A DNA stretch of 64,000 bases from Loripinus fragilis (lineage: Eukaryota > Mollusca > Bivalvia > Lucinida > Lucinidae): positions 92,322,913 to 92,386,912 of the forward strand of contig OZ026520.1 of NCBI GenBank assembly GCA_964019695.1. The letters are read 5' to 3'. The notes under the pieces were generated by a model that saw only the letters and a list, made by a program, of their open reading frames with translations, did not search any database and was not told the DNA's origin. Of the stretch, positions 32,785 to 43,889 are shown piece by piece (the stretch's first letter is position 1; every line of letters starts with the position of its first letter). The position numbers and the translations under genes were made by a program.

Positions 32785-33294
32785 CTAAACATCTGGTATA
32801 CTAATTGCATTGCTACTTGATCTGTCACCTTCACAATTATCTGTCCATTTCACAGTATAATGCTTTGGCATGTTATGTAACTGCCAGATTGTTTCTTTAA
32901 GGTGATGCAAAGGGCTAAATAGATATGGTAGGCCAAAACAAACAAAACAACTTAATGCACAAAAACACCCATTCAATGTTGAACAAAACCTCAAACAAAT
33001 TAGTTTATTTAAGCTTGTTTCTCCTATGTTATGTTCCTCGCCAATCGAACCACCTTTTTTTAAGTGTTTGAGTGTTACACTTTTGTTTCCGTATGCTAGA
33101 GCTTGTTTAATGGGCATAATCAATTTGCCCATCTCCGCAATCAATGTTAACATGCACAAACCTTCCCTCCGACAGCTACCCAACATACCTCCGAACGGAA
33201 AGCTACCCATAAACATGATACCACCGTCATAAAACTGCAAATAAATAAGTGTTTTACAAGTATTTTTGAATTGTATTTGACTGATACATTCCAA
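32785..33294 (-). other. Open frame of 169 codons, unrecognised
   Basis: A minus-strand frame of 169 codons, long for this AT-rich DNA. It begins MECISQIQFKN, has a Cys-rich hydrophobic stretch in the middle (CFCALSCFVCFGLPYLF) and ends in a hydrophilic, His/Trp-containing segment. A possible acceptor (TTATTTGCAG) lies near 33232-33241. I recognise no domain. The opposite strand is also open over 33026-33232, so composition alone could explain it. I would not call it a gene without transcript support. Confidence 0.2.
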
Positions 33295-33580
33295 AGAGAG
33301 GTTATACTTTCCAGCGGTGGCTGTGAACCAAGTAAAAATAAAATGATAGATATGAATATTAACTGATGAATTCGAAATATTCGTCCAAATTACTGCATTT
33401 CCGAATTCAAATGCGATTTAAACTCTAACAGATTCAGTTCAAAAATATGTATTGGTTTCAGAGTTATCATCATTCTGTATACTATCGACCTGTATGTTGT
33501 TCTTATCCCTCAAAGCGAATCTAAATGAAATAAAATCGTCTCAATACAGACCATGTCCAACCCCAAAATCCTTTGTTTAC

Positions 33581-33614
33581 CTCCGGTAGCCAACATCCTC
33601 CGAGATCTTGACAT
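33581..33614 (-). other. Short initiator-exon-like module, copy 2 (inverted)
   Basis: Minus strand: ATG at 33614-33612, codons MSRSRRMLATG plus one base, then GTAAAC (33575-33580). Compared with 24681-24714 the roughly 58-bp conserved block differs at about five positions, three of them in the codons (one silent, M/V and T/I). The reading frame at 32785-33294 lies downstream on the same strand, but joining to its only obvious acceptor would hit a stop immediately. Confidence 0.3.
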
Positions 33615-33619
33615 GCGGT

Positions 33620-34740
33620 TCACCTGGGTGCTCTATTAGATTTAATAATAGTTTTGTAATTTCATGGAGAGAGATCAAATAAAGCAGATAATAAACTTAT
33701 TTAATGATACCATATAATTGGAAATAAACCCAGGACTTACAAACTAGATATAACATTGGATTGCAAACGTAATCATACTTAGAACTCCACTGCTACATAT
33801 AAGCGATGTTAAGGTAATATGTGTTATGCCATCCATTTTATACTGTTTGTCACAAATTTTGTATATGCATATGTACTGACAAGATCTAGGACATATTTTT
33901 TGCAGCACATCTGTAATGGTTACAAAATATAATTCTGAACGCTATTTTGACATCAGTCAATGGACATAACTATTACAGATGTGCTCCTAGACAAAACCAT
34001 AAGCCCACTGACCCAGTACAAGTTTAACTGTTGACAAATTCAACCCCCAAAATTAATATTTTGGCATGAAATTTTGAATACTACTGCATAAACACACATT
34101 GAATCGTATGGTTCAAACCAATTTGCCCTCAAATTTAGCTTTATTGGCTGATTTCATGATAAAAAGTGGATTTCTCTGATTAGCTACACCCCATGTGCAC
34201 TTATTGGGTTAAATGCAGTACAATACATTCATCTCTGCATGCTGGGTAGTTTTTATTGATGTCTGCAGACTTTTCTAAATTAATATTTTCAGAAACACTG
34301 TTAGTGTGTCAAACTGTTCAGATCCAGTATCATATTCTCTGGTTTATCTCTATGAATTTCATGTTTTTGTTGACGTCTGCTGACCTTTTTTTTTTCAAAT
34401 TAATATTTGAAAAAATCTTCCAGAAACACTATCAGTATGTCAAACTGTTTGGATCCAGATATCTATCTATCTCTACATAATTCAAAACCCTCGTATTGAG
34501 TCTTATTGGAATGTGACTTGCGCATGGTGTGTTAGTAAGAAAGATTAAAAACAGTGAAGGTAAAAGAATGATAGTGAGATGAAAATAAAGATGATGGTGT
34601 TAGGTGTTAATAAGACGGAGTTAAAAGCAGATTGAAAACAGTATGCATTTAAGGATGTGTATGATTGATATCGCTGACTCCTGTTTAAAAGGAGTCAAGA
34701 TCAGGAACCAGGACTAGATCAGCTGGTAGCTTGTTCCAAA
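33620..34740. other. Mostly unassigned sequence with hairpin-repeat fragments
   Basis: 34225-34480 contains TCTGCATGCTGGGTAGTTTT, two GTCAAACTGTTYRGATCCAG blocks and AATATTTGAAAAAATC spacers typical of the CAGTTTGGACCCAGATC family. The rest is unrecognised. Confidence 0.4.
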
Positions 34741-36720
34741 TATAGCAAGAAGTGAGCAAAGCTCACATACCCCCGGCGGTAGCCATCAGAGATTTTACCT
34801 CTTTCAGAGAAAAGACAAAACTGTCAAAGATTTCATAATCCTAACTGAGAAAACTTTGATGAAAAATGTCCATATGTGTTATATAAGAGTGATAGAAGGA
34901 AAAAATGAAAATTTGAAAATAGAAGGCAAAACGAGGGTTAGCACTTTAATTTTCATTTACACAATACACTTTGCCTACCCGAAAGAGTACACAAAATTTC
35001 ATAATCCTTAATCAAGTAGTTGCTGAGAAAACTCTGACAAAAAACGTCCATATGTGTTATATATAGGAGTGACAGAAGGAAAAATTGAAAAAGAAGGCTA
35101 AATGAGGTTTAGCATCTTTATTTTCATTTACACAATACACTAATCCTATCTGAAGGTGTACACAAAATTTGAAAACACTGGCTCTAATAGGAACCTAGAA
35201 ATCTGTGACGGAAATTTTCATTGGAGAGAAAGAAAAATGAATAAATTAAGGGACTGATAAGCAATATAAGGCTGTTCTTTTGTTACACAATACAACTAAT
35301 CACTATCAAGCTTTATACCAAATTTCAGAATCCTAACTCAAGTAGTTACTGAGAAATCTTTGACAGAAAAAAATGTCCCTATGTATTACAAAAGAATGAA
35401 AGAAGGAAAAAATGAAAAATTGAATAAAAGCACCGCAAGCACTGCGTAATACCCCGCCACTGCTGGGGGCACCAAAAGTTATTTTGTGAGATATATAATG
35501 CCTAAATAGCAACAGAACTGAGATAGACAGTGATATGACGTCCTTAGTCACAATATGTAACCTTTGATGGTCAACATATCTGTGAAGTTTCATTCAGATA
35601 CTCCATATAGTAAATGAACTACAGGTCAAAAACCATTTTTCAGATCAATCAAGGGCGGATAACTCATGAACTGGAAAGGTAAGGGTGACGGTCCTTACTA
35701 AAAATATGTAACCTTTGATGTTCAACATATCTGTGAAGTTTCATTCAGATATTCTATATAGTAAATGAACTACAGGTCAAAAACCATTTTTCAGATCAAT
35801 CAAGGGTAGATAACTCATGAACTGGAAAGGTAAGAGTGAAGATCCGTAGTCACAATATGTAACCTTTGATGATCAACATATCTGTGAAGTTTCATTCAGA
35901 TATTCCATATAGTAAATGAACTACAGGTCAAAAACCATTTTTCAGATCAATCAAGGGCAGATAACTCATGAACTGGAAAGGTAAGAGTGATGGTTCTTTG
36001 TCACAGTATGTAACCTTTGATGTGAAACATATCTGTAAAGTTTCATTTAAATATTCCACATAGTAAAGGAACTACGGGTAAAAACCATTTTTTAATTCAA
36101 TCAAGGGCGGATAACTCACAAACGGGAAAGGTAAGAGTGACGGTTCTTAGTCACAATATGTTACCTTTGATGTGAAACATATCTGTGAAGTTATATTCAG
36201 ATATTCCACATAGTAAAGGAACAATAGGTCAAAAACCTTTTTTCAGACCTATCAAGGGCGGATAACTCACAAACTGGGAAGGTCAGAGTGACGGTTCTCA
36301 GTCAGAATATGTAACCTTTGATGTGCAACATATCTGTGAAGTTTCATTCAGATATCATGAATAGTAAAGGAATAACAGGCCAGAAACCATTTTTCCAATA
36401 CGAAAAAGGGCAGTAACTCCGTTAAAAATGGACGGATTTTGCCTATTAACAATCCCATACCACTCATCGCCGATAACAATATGTATGCAAAATTTGAAAA
36501 AATTCCGTGAATAAATACTCAAGTTATCGAAATGGTGCGGACGGACGGACGGACGGACGGACGGACGGACGGACAGACAGACACCGAAGGGTATAACATA
36601 ATACCTCGCCACACTTTAGTGGCGGGGTATAAAAAAGAAGACATAGGAGCTGAGAAATCTGTGACAGAAATTTCCATTGGAGAGAAAGAATCAAAGCACT
36701 GAGAGTACTGATGGAAACGA
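34741..36720 (+). repeat. Tandem composite repeat interrupted by a nested element
   Basis: Units with TTTCATAATCCTAACTCAAG, CTGAGAAATCTTTGACAGAA, GTCCCTATGTATTACA and GAAGGAAAAAATGAAAAATTG run from 34800 to 35440 and resume after 36632 (GGAGCTGAGAAATCTGTGAC). The interruption is the element at 35447-36631. The same family fills 45485-45690 and 47592-48526. Confidence 0.65.
35447..36631 (+). mobile_element. Helentron-like tandem-core element 2
   Basis: TAATACCCCGCCACT (35447) and AGTGGCGGGGTATA (36618-36631) are inverted termini. The core has six units with AATATGTAACCTTTGATG at about 35552, 35702, 35853, 36006, 36156 and 36306 (150-153 bp). Then a (GGAC)n run at 36538-36573 and a terminal hairpin ATACCTCGCCAC / GTGGCGGGGTAT. 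Confidence 0.8.
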
Positions 36721-36849
36721 TGTCTTGTGAATTTAGTTCTTGTAGGCTAAGCAGAGTGCATTTTTGTAGATGATATTTTAGGAATATTTGAATTTGTATA
36801 TTGTATATTTTTCTGACCAATGATGAAGGAAAAGTTTGATATGATTTCT

Positions 36850-37330
36850 ATTTTTAGTTTTTAGTTTTAGCATAACAGAATTTTGAAGGGGCATGCGACA
36901 AAATATCAATCTTATCATTTCAAACATGGGCTGGTATGTCTTTAAACCCTATTTCACTTTTAAGCTCTGGTGGCCATTTTGTTATGTGGGATCAAAAATA
37001 GTAAGTGAGTATGATCAGGAAATACCACAATCACAAACCGCAGACAACCCCGTGGTACCGAGAGGAAGAGCTGCTCAACCATCACAAGACACCAGGAAGA
37101 CAAATTAAGCAAAGCAACCAGCTCTCTCTCCCTTCCCCATCAAGATGATTATAATACTAGAATGGACATAAAGTAACGTACAACAAAACATAGAACAATT
37201 ACAGACTCCCACAAAGGGAGTAACAATAAACAAAAAGTCAACAACAACAGAACCACCGCCTTAGAACGGACAGCAGCCTAAGCCACCGGGGGGCTTAAAT
37301 GCATTTTACTGGTTCCAAACCTTTTGCCCA
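36850..37330 (+). repeat. Dispersed repeat family I, copy 3
   Basis: GTAAGTGAGTATGATCAGGA, CACAAGACACCAGGAAGACA and CCGCCTTAGAACGGACAGCA followed by GGGGGGCTTAAATGC. Pairs in inverted orientation with 32300-32450. Confidence 0.6.
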
Positions 37331-37559
37331 TATTTAGCAGAGGGCATTATGCCGAATACATCACTGAAATTGTTTTAAGAGTTTGGATTACTGGTTAAGA
37401 AGTTTAGATTTCTTTTTAGATTTTCCATTCGGTTCATTGTTGCCCTATTTTGAGGGTAATGTGATGAATTATTGCAAACAGGAAACAATGGTTAAGGAAA
37501 GGTGGTTTATAGCCATTACCTTTTGCCTAGCTCTTGATAACATTTTGTTCAGTGGAGCA

Positions 37560-37802
37560 ACCCGTTAACATTTTGCTAACATAGACTTGCATTACAATTG
37601 CTTAAAAATTCTAACAAGGGCAATAACTAAAGTTTTAAGGGTCGATTTTGACGAAACTTATAGGATATCAAAGTACTTGATACTTATTGTGTACCAAATA
37701 TGTATCAAATCTGACCAGTAGTTCTGAGATGTGGATGGACAAAAATGCGACGGACGGACGACGCCAAAACTATATCCCTCCAACTTTGTCAGGGATTATT
37801 AG
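37560..37802 (+). mobile_element. Helentron-like 3' fragment
   Basis: AACAAGGGCAATAACTAAAG, GACGGACGGACGACGCC, then ATCCCTCCAACTTTGTCAGGGAT as a short terminal hairpin. No tandem core. Confidence 0.5.
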
Positions 37803-38266
37803 ATATCAGCATAGCTACATACCTAAAAGCTTTTAATATGTTATGTGTTCTGATAATTTTTATCACCTGGTAAAATATCTTGTTTGAGTTTACGTTAATT
37901 TCTCTGTCAAATGTCTCAAATTTGTTCCAAAATGTTCGCTTTTCCATTTTTTAGCCCATTTTGATGTCCGTTTTTGGTAACCATAGCCAAGATAAACGTC
38001 AATTTAAAAGTTTTACTTTTAAAATTGGTATATTGTTCTAAAAAACCAATAAGAACAAAATGGTGAAAAGCATTTTTTAGCCCATATGTGGGCCAAAATA
38101 GCACCCCCTGAAGCATGTAGCTCTTTGGCAATATTAACTGTGTATATCTGGCATATACTTTAGATATAAAAAGAAGATTTATAGATGGTAAACTTAGGTT
38201 TCATTAAGAACATTGACAATAAAAAGTAAAAAAAAGCACTTAAAAATAAAAAAGAGCAAAAAAAGA
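37803..38266. other. Unassigned AT-rich sequence
   Basis: No exon or clear repeat recognised. Confidence 0.4.
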
Positions 38267-38620
38267 GCCATGACATGTGATTTCCAAAAATGTGGCATTT
38301 TGACAAGTGTAAACTTAAGCGTTGCATCGATGATCAACTATTATCACCAATTATAATCGATGATCAATCAAAAACTTCGTTTGATTGTGTTTTTGGTAAT
38401 TATCGATGATAATTGAAAAACATCACACTTGATCCAATTTTAAGCTCCTATTCTAAATATGCAACTATGCTACAAGGAATAGCAGTTAAATGGAGAGTTA
38501 AATGGAGTTTGCTGTCAGGACCAGTTGTGGTATTGGCTACTAGCACAAAGGCTCTGATCAGACTTGACCCGAACCTTTGCTGGTCACAGGAAATCTCATG
38601 TCACCTTATATTATACCCAA
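38267..38620. mobile_element. MITE family F, copy 4, with inserted or replaced interior
   Basis: Left AGAGCCATGACATGTGATTT and right GGAAATCTCATGTCACC are the family ends. The middle 38325-38410 carries repeated ATCGATGAT words in both orientations, absent from other copies. Confidence 0.55.
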
Positions 38621-38825
38621 AATCAGCATTTGTAATTTGTAATATTCTTACAACCACCAGGTTGAGTTTTGTTCATAATGGCACAGAGTATGCTCAAATA
38701 GCAAAGGTACAAGCAACAGCAAATTGTAAATTTGCAAGCAATTTGTTGACAAAATTTTTAAAAATATAATATCTGGTTTCAGCGACTATTTAGACTTCTT
38801 ACAGATCAAACATAATATGGAGTTT

Positions 38826-39700
38826 GTCAAAAAGCAAATAAAGCATTTTCACATGCTTCTGCAAAATATACTGTTTGTTTTTTTGTTTGATTTGATTCTT
38901 TACGTCCCATCAACAATCTTTCAGTTATAAAGGGACAGGTCTTCCTGGGTTGAAACCAGTACTAAGCTAGGATAAATGTGTCTTGCGCAAGGACACAGTG
39001 CAATGACGCTGTTGAGGCTCGAGTCTGGGCCCCTTCATCTCGAGTCAAGCACTCTACCACTGAGCCACTGCATATACATATCTTTAACAAACATGCACTT
39101 TGTATGTAAAAAAATTAACTCATTGTGCTACCAATGTTTATTTTAGGACACAAGGCTGTGACTCTCGGTGGGTGAAATTATTCTGGACTTCAAAACTATA
39201 TGCAATGACACAATGACAATACATGCGTTACCTCAGACCTACATACAATGACTAGAAACATGTATACAATCTATACATAAACTCAACTATCGTATGGCAG
39301 TACTGTTATTCAGTAGATAACATCATGTTATACAAAGTAGATCTTGCCCAAAAGATTATTGCATAGAGTTTAATATCAAGTTTGTGCAAATGTGAATAAA
39401 GCATTTTCACACATTTCCTTTACTTGGCATATGCAAAATATACTTATCTATAATGAACATACACTTTGCTGAGAAAAAATTCTAATCCATGTGCTACCAA
39501 TGGTTATCTTAGGACACAATGATGTGACGCTTGATGGGTGCAATTATCTACTTCAGAACTATATGTAAAGACACATTGACTATACATTATTTCAGACCTA
39601 TAAGAAATGACTAGAAACATTCATACAATCTATACATAAATTTAACTATCATATGACATTACTGTTATTCAGTAGATAACATCATGTCATACATAGTGGC
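38826..39700. repeat. Direct tandem duplication, about 320-bp unit, SINE in one unit
   Basis: Unit 1 (38826-39345) and unit 2 (39375-39700) share AATAAAGCATTTTCACA, TGCAAAATATAC, GTGCTACCAATG, ATTCAGTAGATAACATCATG. Unit 1 contains the SINE at 38878-39070, unit 2 does not. Confidence 0.75.
38878..39070 (-). mobile_element. SINE family D, full length
   Basis: Minus orientation: box A CAGTGGCTCAGTGGTAGAG (39049-39067), a weak box B, body GTCCTTGCGCAAGACACATT, CTTAGTACTGGTTTCAACCC, tail GGGACGTAAAGAATCAAATC. A short duplication ATATAC borders it; unit 2 of the local tandem duplication is the empty site (39432-39440). Confidence 0.8.
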
Positions 39701-39904
39701 TCTTACAGAAGTGATCATTTCATGAGAAATTTTAAAAAAAGTTATTGCTTTACTTCAAAGAGTGTTTAAGAGTGTTTAGAGTCAAAGAGACTCTATGATG
39801 GTTCCGACTTAAAGACTTATCTATTGATTAGATGATAGGGGCCTGATACTTTGGCTGTTTGTCGGGCCCACTGGGGTTTACCTGTTGGATTTCTTTTGCT
39901 CCAG

Positions 39905-40350
39905 CATTCAGTTTTATTTCAGTCCTTATCTTTGCTTTATCTCCTTGTTATATCTTGATTTATATGTTTTAGGAGATGATGCATTGATAAGTTAGGGGTC
40001 TTTCATGCAAACCAAATATCTATGTGTCTTGATTCACATCTGAATTAAGGGTGAGGTTGGCGCCGTTAAACCGGTTTAAGCCCTCCAGTAAAATATTTTA
40101 CTGACCATTCCAAGGCGGTACTTCTTTTGTGGATCTTTTGTTTTTTGTTCTTTCTTGTGTTTGCTATGTCTTTGTGCGCATCTGTTTATATGTGCTTTGC
40201 GGTCACCTGCTGGGAAAGGACTGACCTCTTGGCTCTCGTTTGTGGTGTCTTACTGTGAGTTTGTCACTCTCCCATTGGTATCCTGGGTCAGGTGTGGTAC
40301 TTGATTGTATTGATCCCTGATCTTTGCACCCTTACTTACTTTTATTCCAA
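39905..40350 (-). repeat. Dispersed repeat family I, copy 4
   Basis: Inverted relative of 17970-18390 with few differences: GATGATGCATTGATAAGTTA, TACTGACCATTCCAAGGCGG, CTTGATTGTATTGATCCCTG. Confidence 0.75.
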
Positions 40351-40415
40351 TTGTGTTTCTTGTCACCAAAGAGTTATTTAACTTCTGGCTATGACATTAT
40401 TTTTTGACATGACAT

Positions 40416-40610
40416 GACTTGTTTGTTTGATTTGATTCTTTACATCCCATCAACAATATTTCAGTTAAACAGGGACGGGTCTTCCTTGGTTGAACCAACA
40501 CTAAGCTAGGATAAATGCGTCTTGCTCAAGGACCACGACGCAGTGACGCCGGTGAATCTTGAACCCTCAGTCTCGAGTCAAGCACTCTACCACTGAGCCT
40601 CTGCGCTCCC
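40416..40610 (-). mobile_element. SINE family D, full length with 12-bp target duplication
   Basis: Minus orientation head GCAGAGGCTCAGTGGTAGAG (box A) and GGTTCAAGATTCACC (box B), then CGTCACTGCGTCGTGGTCC, body and tail GGGATGTAAAGAATCAAATC. The duplication TTTTTGACATGA is at 40401-40412 and 40611-40622. tRNA-derived Pol III promoter; non-coding. Confidence 0.85.
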
Positions 40611-40861
40611 TTTTTGACATGATATATTCCACTGAATAACAGTAACATCAAATGAAAAAATAATGTTATGGCCACAGGTTGCATAATTTTGATACAAAGA
40701 AGTTATGTTAATAACAAAGTAAATTTTCTTTGAAATAAACCAGCTTTGGAGGTGTTAATTTCGCAATAGTTCATATGATGAGAGAATCTTCCATTTGTGC
40801 CCATTTCAAATCATTTTTTTAACTAACCTAAGGCTGTCTAAACTGATTGACTTAAGCTTTA

Positions 40862-41050
40862 AGTATTTGGTCAACATTATTCAGTCTAGTCAGACTCCTC
40901 CCACAGAGGAACGCAAAGAAAAGAATATACTTCCTGGCCCCCATCCCTCAACAAAGTTTGACAAGTAAATATAATCCTGCCAACAATAAAGGAACCATCT
41001 CTCAGAAACCTTCAGCAGAAAATAAAATGCCCCACTCTACCACCTTGTTA
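40862..41050 (-). repeat. Dispersed repeat, relative of 16460-16640
   Basis: CAGTCTAGTCAGACTCCTCC and AATATAATCCTGCCAACAAT in inverted orientation to the earlier copy. Confidence 0.5.
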
Positions 41051-41279
41051 TGAAATGATAACTTGTGTAAGACCCTCTATAAAATACATAGAACAAATCA
41101 GAACGAATGGAATAAGAGACCCTATTTCTGCTTGTTAAAGTACCATCAGCACATCAAAGAACAAACATAAGAGTCCCTGTCAAGGCTAGTCACCAAGTCA
41201 TTTTCTATTTCATCCTTGCTGGGAATCTATCTTAATATATTATCCCAAGGAATCCTAGTTATAGTTGGATTTTATAATA

Positions 41280-42250
41280 CGGTAAATCTTGTATTAGTTC
41301 GTACACTCAAATAGTTCGTTGAATGTCATTTATTAGTTCGTACACTAGTCATTTTTTATATGCAATTCTATGAGTTCGTACACAACGTTTTTTCCTTCAT
41401 TGGTGCTAGTTTTTAATCAGCGTGGCTGTCTACGATATGTTCCTGTTAACTTTCGCGTGCTTACACCAAACAGACCTTTTCGTCTGTCAATCTAACGACT
41501 TCGGTCGCTAACGTAAATCCAGCATTGACGTCGCATGTTAATAACATTAAAATTTGTTTTCTGAAAATCGAGCGAATGCTAATTTACACGCCCTATGTCG
41601 CCGATGCGTCGGAGATATATTCTGTACGGTCATTACAAAAAGTGTCCTTAGAATAATGGATAGTTACGTTTTACTTCTGTGTCATATATCTTTTATAATC
41701 GGACACCCAAGCCGCGTGCGACCCGGAAAGCATTTTAATACTTGGGCAGCTCGGACCCGACACGAAATCAACTTGCGCGGTGCCTCATATAAACTGGTAC
41801 CAGAATATTTCGTAAATAGCCTGCTGGTACTTATGACAAGGCCCAGGAGAGCATGTGCGTTTGCGCAATCTCATCAGGGTCCCGCTGCTCACTAACATAA
41901 AGTTTGAAGTGGATGAAGACTCAGCATGCTCAGATCAAATCAAATTCTAGATATCTACGTACGTTTTGTTTTGTTGAATATCAATTTCGGTTTTCTGAGC
42001 GTAAATAACTCAATAAATGTAGTAATAACGGCTTTTCCTAGGTTCAAACAAATGGAACATTTTAACAAATTGTTGAGCCGATCGTGGCGTGTCTTGCCGT
42101 CCTCATGAAACTACATACGGAAGGTCCTGAGAGTTCATGATTACCGAGATAGTGTACGCACAGACGCACAAACCGAGTATAATTTGATTGTATCATGATT
42201 CTAGGTCTTGATTAATGGCATTTCCATGAAATAAGCCAGTTCATGAGATT
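41280..42250. other. Unassigned, relatively CpG-containing sequence
   Basis: 41290-41390 has three TTAGTTCGTACACT-like words. 41440-42130 has more CpG than its surroundings, and a 113-codon frame (41554-41895) with no recognised domain. A decayed promoter or element end is possible; I do not call a gene. Confidence 0.35.
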
Positions 42251-42957
42251 ATGGTACCTATCGCATATGCGAGCAGCGAAGGCTCAGACGAGCCTGTGCA
42301 TCTGCGGAAAATCGTCAGCGCCTTCAGGCTTAACTGCGAGCATAGAAGGAATGTAGATGAAGGTACGTTCATTAATTTTAGGATAATAGCCCCACTAGGT
42401 GGCTGTGAATTTGAAAACAGGAAGAATTCGCTTTATTTTAACCACCACACATCTATTGATGTATGTATCCCGACTTTCAATAGATTAGTTTTCATGAACA
42501 GTCAGACCGTGTGTCTTTTTTGGAAGGAAAAGTCTTCCAATATGGATGGATTTTCCTTCCATTTAGTTTTTTTTTACAGAAAATTGGAAGGTCTTTATAT
42601 CATCCATCTTAATGAAAACAGCAAAAGACATTGAGATCATCCGCGGTGACATACATATCAGAATTTGCAAACATCCTTACCACACGTCTGTAGATGTTTT
42701 ACCCCGACTTTGTTGTATGAGACCAACAAAGTCGCAGATCAGCCGGGGTACCGCACATTCTTATCAGCGCCTTTGTTATGAATACAAACATTAAACATTT
42801 TGTCGGGCCTGGTCTGGGTCAAACCTGTCTGCTAATAATATCAGCCGCAGACATGAAGATCAAATCCGCCGCTTTCATGCCACGTGCTGTTTTTTAATAG
42901 TTGGGTAATTGGCGCATAAAAGCGGACTTCGCACATAAAACATAATTGCTCAGCTGC
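42250..42957. other. Mixed repeat fragments
   Basis: AGACGAGCCTGTGCATCTGC (42277) recalls MITE F; TGGAAGGAAAAGTCTTCCAA (42520) and the inverted GGATTTTCCTTCCATTTAG form a short inverted pair; CCCCGACTTTGTTGTATGAG / AACAAAGTCG another. No exon recognised. Confidence 0.4.
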
Positions 42958-43220
42958 ATGCGCGGATCCAGAAAGGGGTCGTACTTTGACAACTTTTTTT
43001 TAATTGATGATGGGAGTGAGGATCCAAACACCACTATATGCGGGTCATCATTGGCCCTCCAGCGAAACACCATTTAAATGGCGTTTCGCTGGCGTGCCGC
43101 TGATGGCCCAACATCGAATGCTGGCTTGGTAGCTTTGCAATTTTAAAGGGAACCGGACCAGTATGCTAAGAAACCCTATTTTTCAGGGGTGGGGTCTGTC
43201 CCCCTCTGGATCCGCCCATG
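42958..43220. mobile_element. MITE family H, copy 2
   Basis: CATGCGCGGATCCAGAAAGG and CCCTCTGGATCCGCCCATG; an internal palindrome around 43062-43095 (AGCGAAACACCATTTAAATG / GCGTTTCGCT). Confidence 0.8.
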
Positions 43221-43561
43221 AGCTATCTGGCATGAAAAGACAATTTCTGTAAACTCATTACTTTCGCTCATTGTGATCGCGTACACGTTCGCAAACATGT
43301 AATATAAATTGTTTTGGATCTCGGAAATTTTCTTTACAAATTAAAACTATCAATGCCCCACAATTTTATCAAATGGCGGGCGACAGCCAGAACTCTTTTT
43401 TTTAAATTTCCAGTGGGTGCATAAAAGGCCTCGATACACCGTCACAAAACCGAAAAATCGCACCGGAAATTCACTTTTTTTCTTAACGACGTGAAGAGCA
43501 TTAGACGCTAGTAGGCAAAGATGAGCCTGTGCATCCAACACTGTTGACTTTACGGTAGTAT

Positions 43562-43883
43562 CATGCGCGGATCCAGGAATTTTTGTCATGGGCGGGGGGG
43601 GGGGGGGTAGGGGGCTCCAGGCTCAACTGACAGAGAAAAAACACTCTGATAGCGTTTTCTTAGGCATCAGCCTTTTACAATTTTACAGAGGGGTCCAATA
43701 ATTTATTTTAAGGAAAACTATAATTTTTAAGGTTCCAGAGGGGGTCTATCATTTTTCAGGGGAGGGGGGTCCAAATTTTTCCAGGGGGTGTGGGGTCCAA
43801 ATGCTAATTTCAATTGAAACCTATAGAATTTGTTATTTTCCAGGTGGTCCGGGCCCCCCCATACCCCTCTGGATCCGCGTATG
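43562..43883. mobile_element. MITE family H, copy 3
   Basis: CATGCGCGGATCCAGGAATT and CCCCTCTGGATCCGCGTATG. The interior has a G run (43593-43603) and three short AATTTTTCAGGGGNGG-like blocks. Confidence 0.75.
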
Positions 43884-43889
43884 CGTATG

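Noticed and set aside
35500..36420. CRISPR-like regular repeat array
   Set aside because: Adjacent 151-bp units with no spacers, in a eukaryotic transposon with terminal hairpin.
36524..36612. Frame with repeated SVRPSVRP residues
   Set aside because: Translation of the (GGAC)n run at the element's 3' end.
41554..41895. 113-codon frame as a gene
   Set aside because: No domain, no splice or start context worth noting, atypical composition; may only reflect a CpG-richer patch.
43593..43605. Poly-G tract as a regulatory quadruplex
   Set aside because: A single homopolymer run inside MITE H; no spaced G-runs at that site.
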